A stretch of DNA of 64,000 nt from Methylocystis sp. IM3 (GTDB taxonomy: Bacteria > Pseudomonadota > Alphaproteobacteria > Rhizobiales > Beijerinckiaceae): the NCBI RefSeq assembly GCF_038070105.1, contig NZ_JBBPBZ010000002.1, positions 3,206,501 to 3,270,500 of the forward strand. The letters run 5' to 3'. Made by a program: the position numbers and the translations under genes. The notes under the pieces are model-generated. The model was given only the letters and a program-made list of their open reading frames with translations. It searched no databases and was not told where the DNA came from. Below, piece after piece: positions 1 to 7,621 of the stretch; positions within the stretch are counted from its first letter, which is position 1; each line of letters opens with the position of its first letter.

Positions 1-295
1 CGATGTCATGCGCGAGCATCGCCGCCTCGTGCTCGGGATTCTCGCGGATCGCCAGCAGGCCGCCATGTACTTTCGGGTGCAGCGTCTTGAGCCTTCCGTC
101 CATCATCTCGGGAAAATGGGTGAGGTCGGAAATGTCCTTGACGGCCAGGCCCGCATCCGCGAGCGCCTTGCGCGTGCCGCCCGTCGAGACCAGCTCGACG
201 CCATGGCCGGCGAGCGCGCGCGCGAATTCGACGAGGCCCGTCTTGTCGGAGACGGAGAGAAGCGCCCGCGCGACTTTACGCTGATCCACCGGCAT
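1..295 (-). CDS. purH: Bifunctional phosphoribosylaminoimidazolecarboxamide formyltransferase/IMP cyclohydrolase, N-terminal part (cut by window edge)
   Basis: This is the first ~98 residues of PurH, which performs the last two steps of IMP synthesis in the cytoplasm. The ATG lies at 295-293 and the reading frame runs off the left edge, so only the start of the IMP cyclohydrolase (MGS-like) domain is present. Visible family hallmarks are [15 protein letters not shown] near the start, then STGGT, and [11 protein letters not shown] around residues 69-79. The heparinase-like gene upstream on the same strand ends 62 bases before this start, an arrangement I associate with Hyphomicrobiales genomes. 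Start choice is supported by the usual short N-terminus of the family. Confidence 0.93.
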   Translation of the reverse strand, partial: MPVDQRKVARALLSVSDKTGLVEFARALAGHGVELVSTGGTRKALADAGLAVKDISDLTHFPEMMDGRLKTLHPKVHGGLLAIRENPEHEAAMLAHDI

Positions 296-357
296 GTGCT
301 CGAATCCTCCCTTGTAATTGGCCGCGCTTATCACACATCCGCAGGCGGCGGAACGCC

Positions 358-2001
358 TCAGACCCGCTGGAAGGACCAGCTGACCTCGGCGCCGGGCGCG
401 GCCTTTCCGCGCAGCACGATCTGGACGCATTTGCGCGCCCCGCCGGACGCGGCGAAAAATATGCTTTCCTCGAGCTGCGGAAAGGCGCCGTCGGCCTCGA
501 AAATGAGCGTCTCGCCGCTCGCCAGCGCCACTTCCACCGCCTCGCCCAGCGCCGTCGCGCGCACGCGCGGGTGGAGGTGGAAGCGCACCGCGAATTCGGC
601 GTCCCCCGCCCTGCCGCCGCCATTTGCGGCGCGCAGCCGGTCGCAGCCGGAGAGCGAACCCGCATCTGCGGCGAGCATGATCTCGCGGGTGTGGAGAAGG
701 CCGAAGTCGCGCGCATAGCCGTCGTGCGACAGCAAGAGCGTCACGCCGGCGGGCGCCTCGCGCCGCTCCGCCTCCACTTGCCGCGGCCCCGCGACGATCC
801 GGCCCGCGCGCGCATCTTTTGCAGCCACGCGGGCGGAGGAGCGGTCGTCGATCACGAGCGTGGAATGGGCCGCCGTGGCGCGCGCCACCTCGCGCAGCTC
901 CTCGTGCGGCGGCGCGGGGGCGCCGCAATTCACCACGACATGCTCGACGCCGAGCGAATATTCGAAGGAGAGACAGCCGGCGTGGGCGCTTCGGGAAAAT
1001 TCCGGCGGCGGCGGCGCGCCGGCGTCGACGATCGCCACCGCGTCGCGCGCGACGAGGCGCTGATAGCCCGAATAGGGCGCCTTCAGCGGCGGCGCGCCGC
1101 GCGTATCCTCATTGGCGAGAACATTGGCGACGCGGTCGAGCTCGGTCACGCCCATCCCGTTGAACAGCGCCAGCGCGCCGTCGCCATGCTGCATCATGCG
1201 CAAGGCCGGCATCATGCGGTCGATGGCGCGCAGGGCTGAAGGCCGCTGAAGGCCGCGGGCGTCGAGAACCTGCCGCAGGGGCAAGAGATCGAGCAGAAGA
1301 TCGACCGCGACCTGCGGATTGCGGCTGATATGGCCGCCATCGGGCAAAATCTGGCGCTCGAGCTCGGCTGAAAGCAGGCGCGAGACCTGCGGCGCGATCT
1401 TGCGGCCAGTGTCGGCGCAGACGGCGAACTCGGCGAGCGCAATGGCGCAAAAGGCGCGGTCGGCGCCCTCGGCCTGACCGGTGGCAAGCGCCCGCCACAA
1501 CAGCCGCGCGCCCTGCGCCAGGGACTGCATGAAGGCGTCGTAGAATTCCGGCTCCGCGCCGTCGAGCAACACGGGCGACTGCGCGAAAAACGACATGAGC
1601 CGGCGCGCGGCGACGGCGGGCTCGAGCGCCGGATCGTCGGGCGCGAGTTTGCGGATCGCGAGAAATTCCGCGACGAGCGCCCGAGCGTTCGCCTGCGCCA
1701 GCGCCTTGTCGGCCGAGCGCAGATGCCGCAGCCAGGAGAAGCCCGTGAGCGCCCGGCGCCAGGCGGGAGAGGGCGGCGTCAGCGCGAAGGGAGACGCGCC
1801 ATAGCTTTGCGCCGTCTTGCCGGCGAAAGAAAAATATCCCGCATAGATCTCGTCGGCGACAGTCGGATCGGCGGTGCGAATGTCGGGGGGCGCGATTCGC
1901 AGCCGCTCCGGCGGCGCGATCGCCATGGATTTCACGATGTGATAAGGCGCGCTCGCGCGGCGCGCGAAAGTCTTCGCGGCGAAAGCGCCGGCGAGCCGCA
2001 T
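358..2001 (-). CDS. Heparinase II/III family protein
   Basis: The protein has about 547 residues and resembles the heparinase II/III-like family (alginate-lyase-like alpha/alpha toroid followed by a C-terminal beta-sandwich) that commonly precedes purH in alphaproteobacteria. The N-terminal two thirds is helical and the C-terminal third is beta-rich, containing [18 protein letters not shown], typical of the Heparinase_II_III domain. Its substrate is unknown; an uronic-acid-containing polysaccharide is the family expectation. No clear signal peptide is visible. I chose the ATG at 2001; a TTG at 2013 would add four residues. It is probably co-transcribed with purH. Confidence 0.8.
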   Translation of the reverse strand: MRLAGAFAAKTFARRASAPYHIVKSMAIAPPERLRIAPPDIRTADPTVADEIYAGYFSFAGKTAQSYGASPFALTPPSPAWRRALTGFSWLRHLRSADKALAQANARALVAEFLAIRKLAPDDPALEPAVAARRLMSFFAQSPVLLDGAEPEFYDAFMQSLAQGARLLWRALATGQAEGADRAFCAIALAEFAVCADTGRKIAPQVSRLLSAELERQILPDGGHISRNPQVAVDLLLDLLPLRQVLDARGLQRPSALRAIDRMMPALRMMQHGDGALALFNGMGVTELDRVANVLANEDTRGAPPLKAPYSGYQRLVARDAVAIVDAGAPPPPEFSRSAHAGCLSFEYSLGVEHVVVNCGAPAPPHEELREVARATAAHSTLVIDDRSSARVAAKDARAGRIVAGPRQVEAERREAPAGVTLLLSHDGYARDFGLLHTREIMLAADAGSLSGCDRLRAANGGGRAGDAEFAVRFHLHPRVRATALGEAVEVALASGETLIFEADGAFPQLEESIFFAASGGARKCVQIVLRGKAAPGAEVSWSFQRV

Positions 2002-2285
2002 CCGATCCCGCAAACCGCCGTTCAGGTCCTCTTCCTCCGATTCGCCGGCGCGTCGCGTCAGCGGCAGATTCCACGATCATTTGCCGGCGCCTGACGGGAT
2101 GCGCGGCGCGCATGGCTGTTTATATACGTTTTTCGCCATCAGGCGAATTTGACCAGGAGCGCGACGTCAAGGCGCCGCTTGGCTCGGCCGCTTTGTAGCG
2201 GCCGTCGCCTTGCGCGAGCCCCCTTTCGCTCGCGCCGCGAGAAATGGCAATGTCGCGCCGGACATATGCAAGGAGAATCCTGAAA

Positions 2286-2819
2286 ATGCCGCTTTACACG
2301 CTCGACGGCGTCGCGCCGCGCCTGCCCCAGCCGGGGCGTTATTTCGTTGCGCCCGGCGCGCATCTCATCGGCCGGGTCGAGCTCGCGGAAGACGCCAATG
2401 TGTGGTTCAACTGCGTTTTGCGCGGCGACAACGAATGGATCACGATCGGCGCGCGCACCAATATTCAGGACAACAGCATCCTGCACACCGACATGGGCTT
2501 TCCGCTCGACATCGGGCCGGACTGCACCATCGGCCACAATGTCATCCTGCATGGCTGCACGATCGGCGAAGGCAGCCTGATCGGCATGGGCGCGACCATT
2601 CTGAACGGCGCCAAGATCGGCAGGAACTGCCTCGTCGGCGCCAATGCGCTGGTGACGGGCGGCAAGGAATATCCCGACAATTCGCTGATCGTCGGCTCAC
2701 CCGCCAAGGTCGTGCGCCAACTCGGCGACGAGTCGCGCGCGAGCCATCTCGAATCGGCGCGGCATTATGTGGAAAACGCCGGGCGCTACCTGAAGGGCCT
2801 CGTCGAGATCGCGCCCTGA
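2286..2819 (+). CDS. Gamma carbonic anhydrase family protein (left-handed beta-helix)
   Basis: A 177-residue protein made of hexapeptide repeats, the left-handed parallel beta-helix of the gamma carbonic anhydrase/YrdA/PaaY group. The three expected zinc-binding histidines are visible as His67 (NSILHTDMG), His84 and His89 (IGHNVILHGCTIG). Family members are trimeric, bind metal between subunits, and may hydrate CO2 or act as uncharacterised acyltransferase-like proteins. The ATG at 2286 is chosen because AGGAG at 2271-2275 lies 10 bases upstream; an ATG at 2244 lacks such a site. The gene is convergent with the peptidase gene that ends four bases downstream. Confidence 0.9.
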   Translation: MPLYTLDGVAPRLPQPGRYFVAPGAHLIGRVELAEDANVWFNCVLRGDNEWITIGARTNIQDNSILHTDMGFPLDIGPDCTIGHNVILHGCTIGEGSLIGMGATILNGAKIGRNCLVGANALVTGGKEYPDNSLIVGSPAKVVRQLGDESRASHLESARHYVENAGRYLKGLVEIAP

Positions 2820-2823
2820 GGGC

Positions 2824-3450
2824 TCATTTCGCCACATACATCGGCGCGCTGACCGGCGCGCCGATCGACACCCACATATTCGGGTTTTCCTGTGACTGGC
2901 GCTTCACGAAGCGGTAGGCCGTGCGCGTCCAGGGCTTCACCTCGTCGGTGAGATTGTCGAGCACGAAATCGCCGCGGCTGGTGCGCGCCATGAGCACGGC
3001 GTGGCCGTCGCCATGCGCGTCCTTCACCACGGTCATGAGCAGGGCGGCGCGGGGGAAGCCCGCCTCCATCAGCAGGCGACGCTTGAGCAGCGCATAGTCC
3101 TCGCAATCGCCCTTGTCGTCGTCGGGATAGTCCCAGGCGTCGGGAACGCCCGCATGGTCGGCGTCGGCGACGGGATCGACCCTGGCGTTCACCTTCGCAT
3201 TGATCGTCTCGATCCTCTGGAGCGCGGCCGGCGTCAGCTCGATCGTCTCCGGGGCGCTCTGCGCCTCGTCACATTCGCCGCTGTAGCGCTGGCAGAAATC
3301 CACCCAGCCGAAGGGCACGCTGGTCTCCGGCCCGAGCGGCGAGAGAGACGAGGCGGGAAGGCGGACGCCGGCGGCGGCGGCGAGAGGCGAGAGGCTCACG
3401 GCGAAGAGGCCGAGAAGCAGAACCCTGGAGAACTGACGCGCAACACACAT
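2824..3450 (-). CDS. Transglutaminase-like cysteine peptidase (BTLCP, DUF920), copy 1
   Basis: A 208-residue exported protein of the bacterial transglutaminase-like cysteine proteinase family (PF06035). Residues 1-27 form a signal peptide ending in AAAA. The catalytic triad is complete: Cys116 in KGDCEDYALL, His150 in GDGHAVL and Asp165 in VLDNLTD. Relatives act in the periplasm or on surface proteins, as LapG-type or uncharacterised peptidases; the target here is unknown. A close paralogue lies directly upstream on the same strand. The start is an ATG with a weak AAGG about ten bases ahead. Two TTAA-N7-TTAAC elements in front suggest CtrA-type control. Confidence 0.88.
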   Translation of the reverse strand: MCVARQFSRVLLLGLFAVSLSPLAAAAGVRLPASSLSPLGPETSVPFGWVDFCQRYSGECDEAQSAPETIELTPAALQRIETINAKVNARVDPVADADHAGVPDAWDYPDDDKGDCEDYALLKRRLLMEAGFPRAALLMTVVKDAHGDGHAVLMARTSRGDFVLDNLTDEVKPWTRTAYRFVKRQSQENPNMWVSIGAPVSAPMYVAK

Positions 3451-3481
3451 CTTAACGCAACCTTCGCCCGCGAACCCGTCG

Positions 3482-3497
3482 TTAAGAAAGCTTTAAC
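3482..3497. promoter_or_regulatory. CtrA-type box 1 (TTAA-N7-TTAA followed by C)
   Basis: TTAA at 3482-3485 and TTAA at 3493-3496, followed by C at 3497, are separated by exactly seven bases. This is the consensus TTAA-N7-TTAAC bound by the alphaproteobacterial cell-cycle regulator CtrA. It lies 32-47 bases upstream of the start codon of the minus-strand peptidase gene, within promoter distance. The match is read directly; CtrA binding is inferred. Confidence 0.5.
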
Positions 3498-3525
3498 GAG
3501 TAGGGCGGCTTTGCCAAGGTCCGCG

Positions 3526-3541
3526 TTAAGAAGTTCTTAAC
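3526..3541. promoter_or_regulatory. CtrA-type box 2 within a near-perfect palindrome
   Basis: TTAA at 3526-3529 and TTAAC at 3537-3541 are separated by seven bases, a second exact TTAA-N7-TTAAC match 44 bases from the first. It is embedded in the 17-base palindrome GTTAAGAAGTTCTTAAC (3525-3541), which has 8-base arms around one central base. The pair of boxes upstream of one gene makes coincidence less likely in this GC-rich DNA. Confidence 0.5.
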
Positions 3542-3642
3542 TTATGGTTTACGGCGGAGCCGGCGCCCCGTCGCGGGCAGGCTTGTCGAGTAAGAAACTA
3601 TACTTGGCTCCGCTCCCGGTTCAGCGCCGCCGCAAGCGCCCT

Positions 3643-4272
3643 CTAGCGTTCGTTCGAGACATAGGCGGGCGCTGTCGTCGGCGCGCCGATCGCGACCCAG
3701 ACATTGGGGTTTTCCTGGGACTGGCGCTTGACGAAACGGTAGGGCGTCTGCGTCCAGGGCTTTACCGCGTCAGTGAGATTGTCGAGGACGAACTCGCCGC
3801 GATTGGTGCGGATCGTCAGAACGGAATGGCCGTCGCCATTCTTTTCCTTCACGACCGTCATGAGCAGGGCCTCGCGCGGGAAGCCCGCCTCCATCAGCAT
3901 CCGGCGCTTGAGCAGCGCATAGTCCTCGCAATCGCCTTTTCCGTCCGTGGGATAGTCCCAGGCGTCGACGGCCGCCCAATGATCCTTGTCGGTCACGGGG
4001 TCGATGGTCTTGTTTACAAAGCCGTTGATCCGGGCGATCTGGCGCAGGGCCGCCGCGGTGAGGTCGACATCGCGCGGCGCCGTCGTCTCCTCGGGGCATT
4101 CGCCGCGATAACGGCTGCAGAAATCGACCCAGCCATAGGGCACGCTCGTCTCGGACCCGAGCGTCGCGAAGCTCGACAAGTCCGCGCCGGCGACGCCCGC
4201 CGTCGTCTGGCCGACGAGAGCCGCGCTGCAGAGTCCGAGAGCCACAAGCCAGTTGACGACCACGCGACGCAT
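3643..4272 (-). CDS. Transglutaminase-like cysteine peptidase (BTLCP, DUF920), copy 2
   Basis: A 209-residue exported paralogue of the gene just downstream. It has a signal peptide (about residues 1-29) and the same triad: Cys115 in KGDCEDYALL, His149 in GDGHSVL and Asp164 in VLDNLTD. The C-terminal halves of the two copies are nearly identical (for example KRQSQENPN and a shared IGAP motif), while the signal peptides and residues 20-100 differ, so this is a tandem duplication that has diverged. GGAGG lies six bases upstream of the ATG. About 190 bases separate it from copy 1, enough for separate promoters. The substrate is unknown. Confidence 0.88.
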   Translation of the reverse strand: MRRVVVNWLVALGLCSAALVGQTTAGVAGADLSSFATLGSETSVPYGWVDFCSRYRGECPEETTAPRDVDLTAAALRQIARINGFVNKTIDPVTDKDHWAAVDAWDYPTDGKGDCEDYALLKRRMLMEAGFPREALLMTVVKEKNGDGHSVLTIRTNRGEFVLDNLTDAVKPWTQTPYRFVKRQSQENPNVWVAIGAPTTAPAYVSNER

Positions 4273-4384
4273 TGCCCGCCTCCATTCGATGAGGCGAGAA
4301 TAGATTTCTCCTTTTGCCGTCCTTGAAAGTAATTCCGCCGCATTTTACGCAGATCGATTCAGAAATGCGGCGATCTCTCGTAAG

Positions 4385-4390
4385 TATAAT
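4385..4390 (+). promoter_or_regulatory. Consensus -10 element upstream of a candidate small RNA
   Basis: An exact TATAAT stands at 4385-4390 in the only markedly AT-rich stretch of this intergenic region. The corresponding -35 position (around 4362-4367, GAAATG) is a poor match to TTGACA, so this is a partial promoter call. Transcription would start near 4397 on the plus strand. Confidence 0.3.
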
Positions 4391-4396
4391 TTTCAG

Positions 4397-4496
4397 CGAA
4401 TGAAATAGCTAAAATGCGATGCTTACTTCGTAACGGCATGATTCTGAACGGTTTTGTCAGAGAGACCGCGGCCTTGGGGCGGCCTCTCGCTTTTCT
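4397..4496 (+). ncRNA. Candidate small RNA ending in a terminator-like hairpin
   Basis: The 350-base gap between the second peptidase gene and the MipA gene has no credible ORF. On the plus strand, about 100 bases downstream of an exact TATAAT could form two stem-loops. Hairpin 1 is at 4419-4439: ATGC TTAC, loop TTC, GTAA, a two-base bulge, GCAT. Hairpin 2 is at 4460-4488: GAGAGACCGC paired with GCGGCCTCTC, one A-C mismatch, followed by GCTTTTC. The layout (promoter element, hairpin, terminator hairpin plus T run) is that of an independent sRNA. No known RNA family is recognised, and this is inference from structure alone. Confidence 0.33.
4460..4494 (+). terminator. Terminator-like hairpin with no upstream protein gene
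   Basis: Arms GAGAGACCGC (4460-4469) and GCGGCCTCTC (4479-4488) pair with a single mismatch around a nine-base loop, followed two bases later by TTTT at 4491-4494. On the minus strand the trailing bases are not T-rich, so the plus orientation is favoured. No plus-strand gene lies upstream for more than 1.5 kb. Confidence 0.4.
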
Positions 4497-4622
4497 CGGG
4501 ATGGACTTCGAGGTGGCGGCCGTTAACGCCCCGGCGCGTTGCTGGTTAACGGGCCGGCCGGGCGTCAAGTCCTGTGGCGCGGATGCGGCGAAAATTGGAA
4601 AGACAGGGGAGGCGCGCGCCCC

Positions 4623-5474
4623 TCAGAAGACCTTCGGCAGTTGCGGCAGGTCGGGCAGATAGTCGCTCGGGTCGACGACGAAGGAGCGCGAGACGGCGAG
4701 GCCCGCGGTGAACTGGCTGCGGGAGCCGATCACATTCGGGATGGGGCTCGCGCCGACGCTGCCGAGCAGGCGCTGGCCGCCGCCATAGATCGAGACGTTG
4801 GTCAGTTCGTTGATGTCGTAGCGCACCGTGGCCATACCGCCCGCGGCGGTGAAGCCGCCCGTGGCCCAATAGGGCGTGAGCCGGCCGTTCAGCATCGCCT
4901 CCAGCGGCGTCACCGAATAATAGGCGTTGGCGTAGGTGTTGTCGCCGAAATTCAGCCGCAGCCCGACCGAAAGCCGGATTGGCCCGAAGTTCTGATAGGC
5001 GTCGGCGTAAAAGGCGGCGACGAAGCCCTTGTGGCCGTCGATGCCCTGCCGCATCTCGGCGCGGACGCGGAAATGGTCGACGGGATAGAGTTCGACGAAG
5101 CCGCCGATCTCATGCGTCAAGCCGATGCGGCGCATGCCGAAAAGCCCGTCCCGCTGGCCGCGCTGGAACACGAAATTCGCCACCGGTCCGGCTTTCATAT
5201 AGCCGAGATCGAGGAGATCGAGGCCGAAGCCTTCGTCGGGCGTCGAGAAGCTCTCCGGCTCGCCCACCCGGCGGAAGGAGACCGAGGGAAAGGGATAAGG
5301 CCGCATCTGGCCCGAACCGGGGAAGCTCGGCGTCACCGCGCCGATGGCGCTGACCGTGACGATCCAGCCCTTGGCGTCCGTCTTGGGCGGCGGGGTCAGC
5401 TCGGCGGCGGCTGTCGCGCCGGCGAAGCCAAGCCAGGCGGCGCCGCAGGCCAGATGTATCGCCCCGAATCGCAA
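4623..5474 (-). CDS. MipA/OmpV family outer-membrane protein
   Basis: A 283-residue protein of the MipA/OmpV family. It begins with a signal peptide (about residues 1-24, ending GATAAAE), followed by alternating amphipathic beta strands typical of an outer-membrane barrel. Family members interact with murein enzymes (MipA as a scaffold for MltA and PBP1B in E. coli) or behave as porin-like antigens, so the exact role here is uncertain. Translation must begin at TTG (5474-5472), since no ATG or GTG gives the complete signal peptide; the ribosome-binding site is weak. The gene stands alone, with about 95 bases to its upstream neighbour. Confidence 0.8.
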   Translation of the reverse strand: MRFGAIHLACGAAWLGFAGATAAAELTPPPKTDAKGWIVTVSAIGAVTPSFPGSGQMRPYPFPSVSFRRVGEPESFSTPDEGFGLDLLDLGYMKAGPVANFVFQRGQRDGLFGMRRIGLTHEIGGFVELYPVDHFRVRAEMRQGIDGHKGFVAAFYADAYQNFGPIRLSVGLRLNFGDNTYANAYYSVTPLEAMLNGRLTPYWATGGFTAAGGMATVRYDINELTNVSIYGGGQRLLGSVGASPIPNVIGSRSQFTAGLAVSRSFVVDPSDYLPDLPQLPKVF

Positions 5475-5569
5475 GGATTACAGCCCCGTTTCAGATTTCT
5501 TGACAAATTCCTAACAAGCCGCGCGGCGCCGCGCTACTGACTATGGCGCGAAAATCACGACTCCTCTCC

Positions 5570-6775
5570 CTATGTTGCGCTTTGGCCACGGGGCTGACGG
5601 TAAAGCCAGTCGTTGCGGGCGAGCATACCGCGCCCGCCGAGCGCGCGAATGGCGAGATCGCGGCCGACGGCGCCGAGGCCGCCGAGGTGGAAATAATCTC
5701 CCTGCCGCCGGGAGGCGCGCACCACGCGCGAGGCGCGGTCGATGCGGCTCTTTTCATAGGCCGAAAACGCGGTCTCGACGCTCGCCCCGAGGGTCAGGAA
5801 GGCGCGGCCGAGCGCCTCGGCGTCTTCGATCGCCTGGGCCGCGCCCTGGGCCAGAAAGGGGACCATGGGATGGGCGGCGTCGCCCAGAAGCGTCACGGCG
5901 CCCCGGCTCCATCTCGAAAGCGGCGGCCGCGCAAAGAGCGGCCAGTGACGCCAGACCGCCCCGGCCTCGATCAGGGCGGAGAGCATCGGGGCCGGCCGGC
6001 GGCCGTGCAGCGCGCGCGCGAGCGCCGCGCCGTCGAGCGAAAGGACCGCCGCCTGATCGTCCTGGCGCGGCGTCGCGACGATCACGACGACATTGACGAT
6101 CTCGCCGCCGCGCAGCGGATAATGGACGACATGGGCGCCCGTCAGCATCCACAGATTGCTTTCGCGCGCCCGCAGCGCGGCGGGGGCGCTTTCGGCCGGC
6201 ACGAGGGCGCGCCAGGCGGTGAGGCCCGAATAGACGGGCGCGTCGCGCTCGGTCGGCAGCAGATGGCCGCGCACCGCCGAGCGTTGCCCGTCGGCGCCGA
6301 CGAGCCCGGCCGCCGCGATTTCCTCGACGCCCTCTCCCGCATGGACGCGCAGGCGCACGGCCCCGTCGCAGTCCTCGAAATCGCCGACGCGCGCGCCCGT
6401 GCGAATCTCGATCGCCGGCTCGTCGTCCGCGGCCTGCAACAGGACCTGCTGAAGATCGCCGCGATGATAGACGCGGAAAGGGGCGCCGTAGCGCGCGCGG
6501 GTCCCGGCGAGATCGAGCCGCGCCAGAACCGCGCCGTCATGACCGCGCCGGACGTTGATCGCCGCGGGCTCCAGCGCCACGGCGCGCAGCTCCTCCTCGA
6601 GGCCGAGGCCGGCGAGAATTCGGCCGGCGTTGGGCGCGATCTGGAGGCCGGCGCCGACCTCCTCGATTTTCGGCGCCCGCTCGAGAAGCAGGACGCGCCG
6701 GCCGGCGCGGGCCAGCGCAAGGGCCGCGCTCAATCCGCCGATGCCGGCGCCCGCGATGACGAGGGGGGCGCTCAC
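5570..6775 (-). CDS. FAD-dependent monooxygenase (salicylate hydroxylase/UbiH-like)
   Basis: A flavoprotein monooxygenase of about 401 residues in the PHBH fold class. The N-terminal dinucleotide motif GAGIGGLSAALAL is immediate, QIAPNAGRIL follows, and the second FAD motif GDAAHPM lies near residue 290. Sequence style fits 3-hydroxybenzoate 6-hydroxylase/salicylate hydroxylase-like enzymes, but the aromatic substrate cannot be named. The frame is open to 6925 but the extra residues would overlap the next gene; GTG at 6775 puts the FAD motif at the usual position and leaves 16 bases to the upstream zinc-finger gene, with which it is probably co-transcribed. Confidence 0.82.
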   Translation of the reverse strand: MSAPLVIAGAGIGGLSAALALARAGRRVLLLERAPKIEEVGAGLQIAPNAGRILAGLGLEEELRAVALEPAAINVRRGHDGAVLARLDLAGTRARYGAPFRVYHRGDLQQVLLQAADDEPAIEIRTGARVGDFEDCDGAVRLRVHAGEGVEEIAAAGLVGADGQRSAVRGHLLPTERDAPVYSGLTAWRALVPAESAPAALRARESNLWMLTGAHVVHYPLRGGEIVNVVVIVATPRQDDQAAVLSLDGAALARALHGRRPAPMLSALIEAGAVWRHWPLFARPPLSRWSRGAVTLLGDAAHPMVPFLAQGAAQAIEDAEALGRAFLTLGASVETAFSAYEKSRIDRASRVVRASRRQGDYFHLGGLGAVGRDLAIRALGGRGMLARNDWLYRQPRGQSAT

Positions 6776-6791
6776 GCCGGGGCGGCCGATA

Positions 6792-7037
6792 TCAGGCCGG
6801 CTCTTCGGCGTGGTAGACGCATTCCTTGGGCTCGGCGCCGCCATGGAGCGTGGCGTCATAGACGAAAAGCGTCGAGCAATAGGGGCAGACCGCCTGCGTA
6901 TCGGCGCCCATGTCGATATAGACATGCGGATGGTCGAAGGGCGGCAGTGCGCCGATGCACATGAATTCCTTCGCGCCCACGCGAATCTCGGCGACGCCGG
7001 GCGTATTGTGGAAATGGGGCGTGGAATGTTCGGCCAT
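6792..7037 (-). CDS. CHCC-type zinc-finger domain protein
   Basis: An 81-residue protein with the zf-CHCC pattern shared with mitochondrial complex I subunit NDUFS6: a cysteine in FMCIGA, a histidine in DHPHVYIDMG, then the CPYC pair in AVCPYCSTLFVYD. Alphaproteobacterial homologues are small, widely conserved and poorly characterised; a link to respiratory complex I is known for the NDUFS6 relatives and only inferred here. The ATG at 7037 is preferred over one at 7076 because homologues begin close to the conserved core. It lies between the ccm operon and the monooxygenase on the same strand. Confidence 0.85.
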   Translation of the reverse strand: MAEHSTPHFHNTPGVAEIRVGAKEFMCIGALPPFDHPHVYIDMGADTQAVCPYCSTLFVYDATLHGGAEPKECVYHAEEPA

Positions 7038-7114
7038 GTTCCGCTTCTTTCGCTTCGCGCCGCGCGGGCGGCTCAAAAATGCTGCCGCCCCCTATATTGC
7101 AGCGCGGCCCGGTT

Positions 7115-7621
7115 TCATAGGGGGCGCGTCTCGTCGACCTCGTCGGCGACGCCGAGCGCCTTGAGCCGCGCGCGCTCCTCAGCCGTGAGGCCGGCGGGTC
7201 CGGCCGGGATGGCGCGCCGGCGGGCGGCGACGAAGACGGCCGCAGCCCCGGCCAGCAGCGCGAAGAGCGGCGCGGTCCAGAGCAGGATCGTCTCGACTTT
7301 CAACGGCGGGCGCAGCAGCACGAAATCGCCGTAGCGGGAATGGACATAGTCCTTCACCTGCGCGTCGCTCAGGCCCTCCTTGAGCTTCTCGCGCACGAGA
7401 ACGCGCAAGTCCCTGGCGAGCGACGCGTCGGAATCGTCGACCGACTGATTCTGACAGACGAGGCAGCGCAATTCGCTGGTGATGGCGCGGGCCCGCGCCT
7501 CCATGGCCGGATCGGGCAGCATCTCGCCCGGCGTGACGGCGAAGGCGGGGGCGAGCGCGAGGCTGACGGTGAGCGCGAGCGCGACGCGCCGGACGGAAAA
7601 GGTTTCGGTCTTCCGCCTCAT
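7115..7621 (-). CDS. ccmH: Cytochrome c-type biogenesis protein CcmH (CycL)
   Basis: A 168-residue membrane-anchored thiol oxidoreductase of System I cytochrome c maturation. It has a signal peptide (about 1-28), the redox motif LRCLVCQN at residues 51-58 and one transmembrane segment (about 112-133) before a cytoplasmic tail. CcmH reduces the apocytochrome CXXCH cysteines and works with CcmF in haem ligation. Its ATG overlaps the ccmF stop codon (ATGA), so translation is coupled. It is the last gene of the ccmI-ccmE-ccmF-ccmH operon, the cycHJKL order of rhizobia. Confidence 0.94.
   Translation of the reverse strand: MRRKTETFSVRRVALALTVSLALAPAFAVTPGEMLPDPAMEARARAITSELRCLVCQNQSVDDSDASLARDLRVLVREKLKEGLSDAQVKDYVHSRYGDFVLLRPPLKVETILLWTAPLFALLAGAAAVFVAARRRAIPAGPAGLTAEERARLKALGVADEVDETRPL

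Noticed and set aside
4522..4550. Two GTTAAC palindromes as further CtrA sites
   Set aside because: TTAA elements at 4523 and 4546 are 19 bases apart, not seven, so they do not fit the CtrA full-site spacing.
4359..4568. 69-codon minus-strand frame in the gap before the MipA gene
   Set aside because: No ribosome-binding site or motif, and it would overlap the candidate small RNA on the other strand.
5500..5505. Perfect TTGACA on the plus strand before the monooxygenase gene
   Set aside because: Both flanking genes are on the minus strand and no -10 element follows at 16-18 bases.
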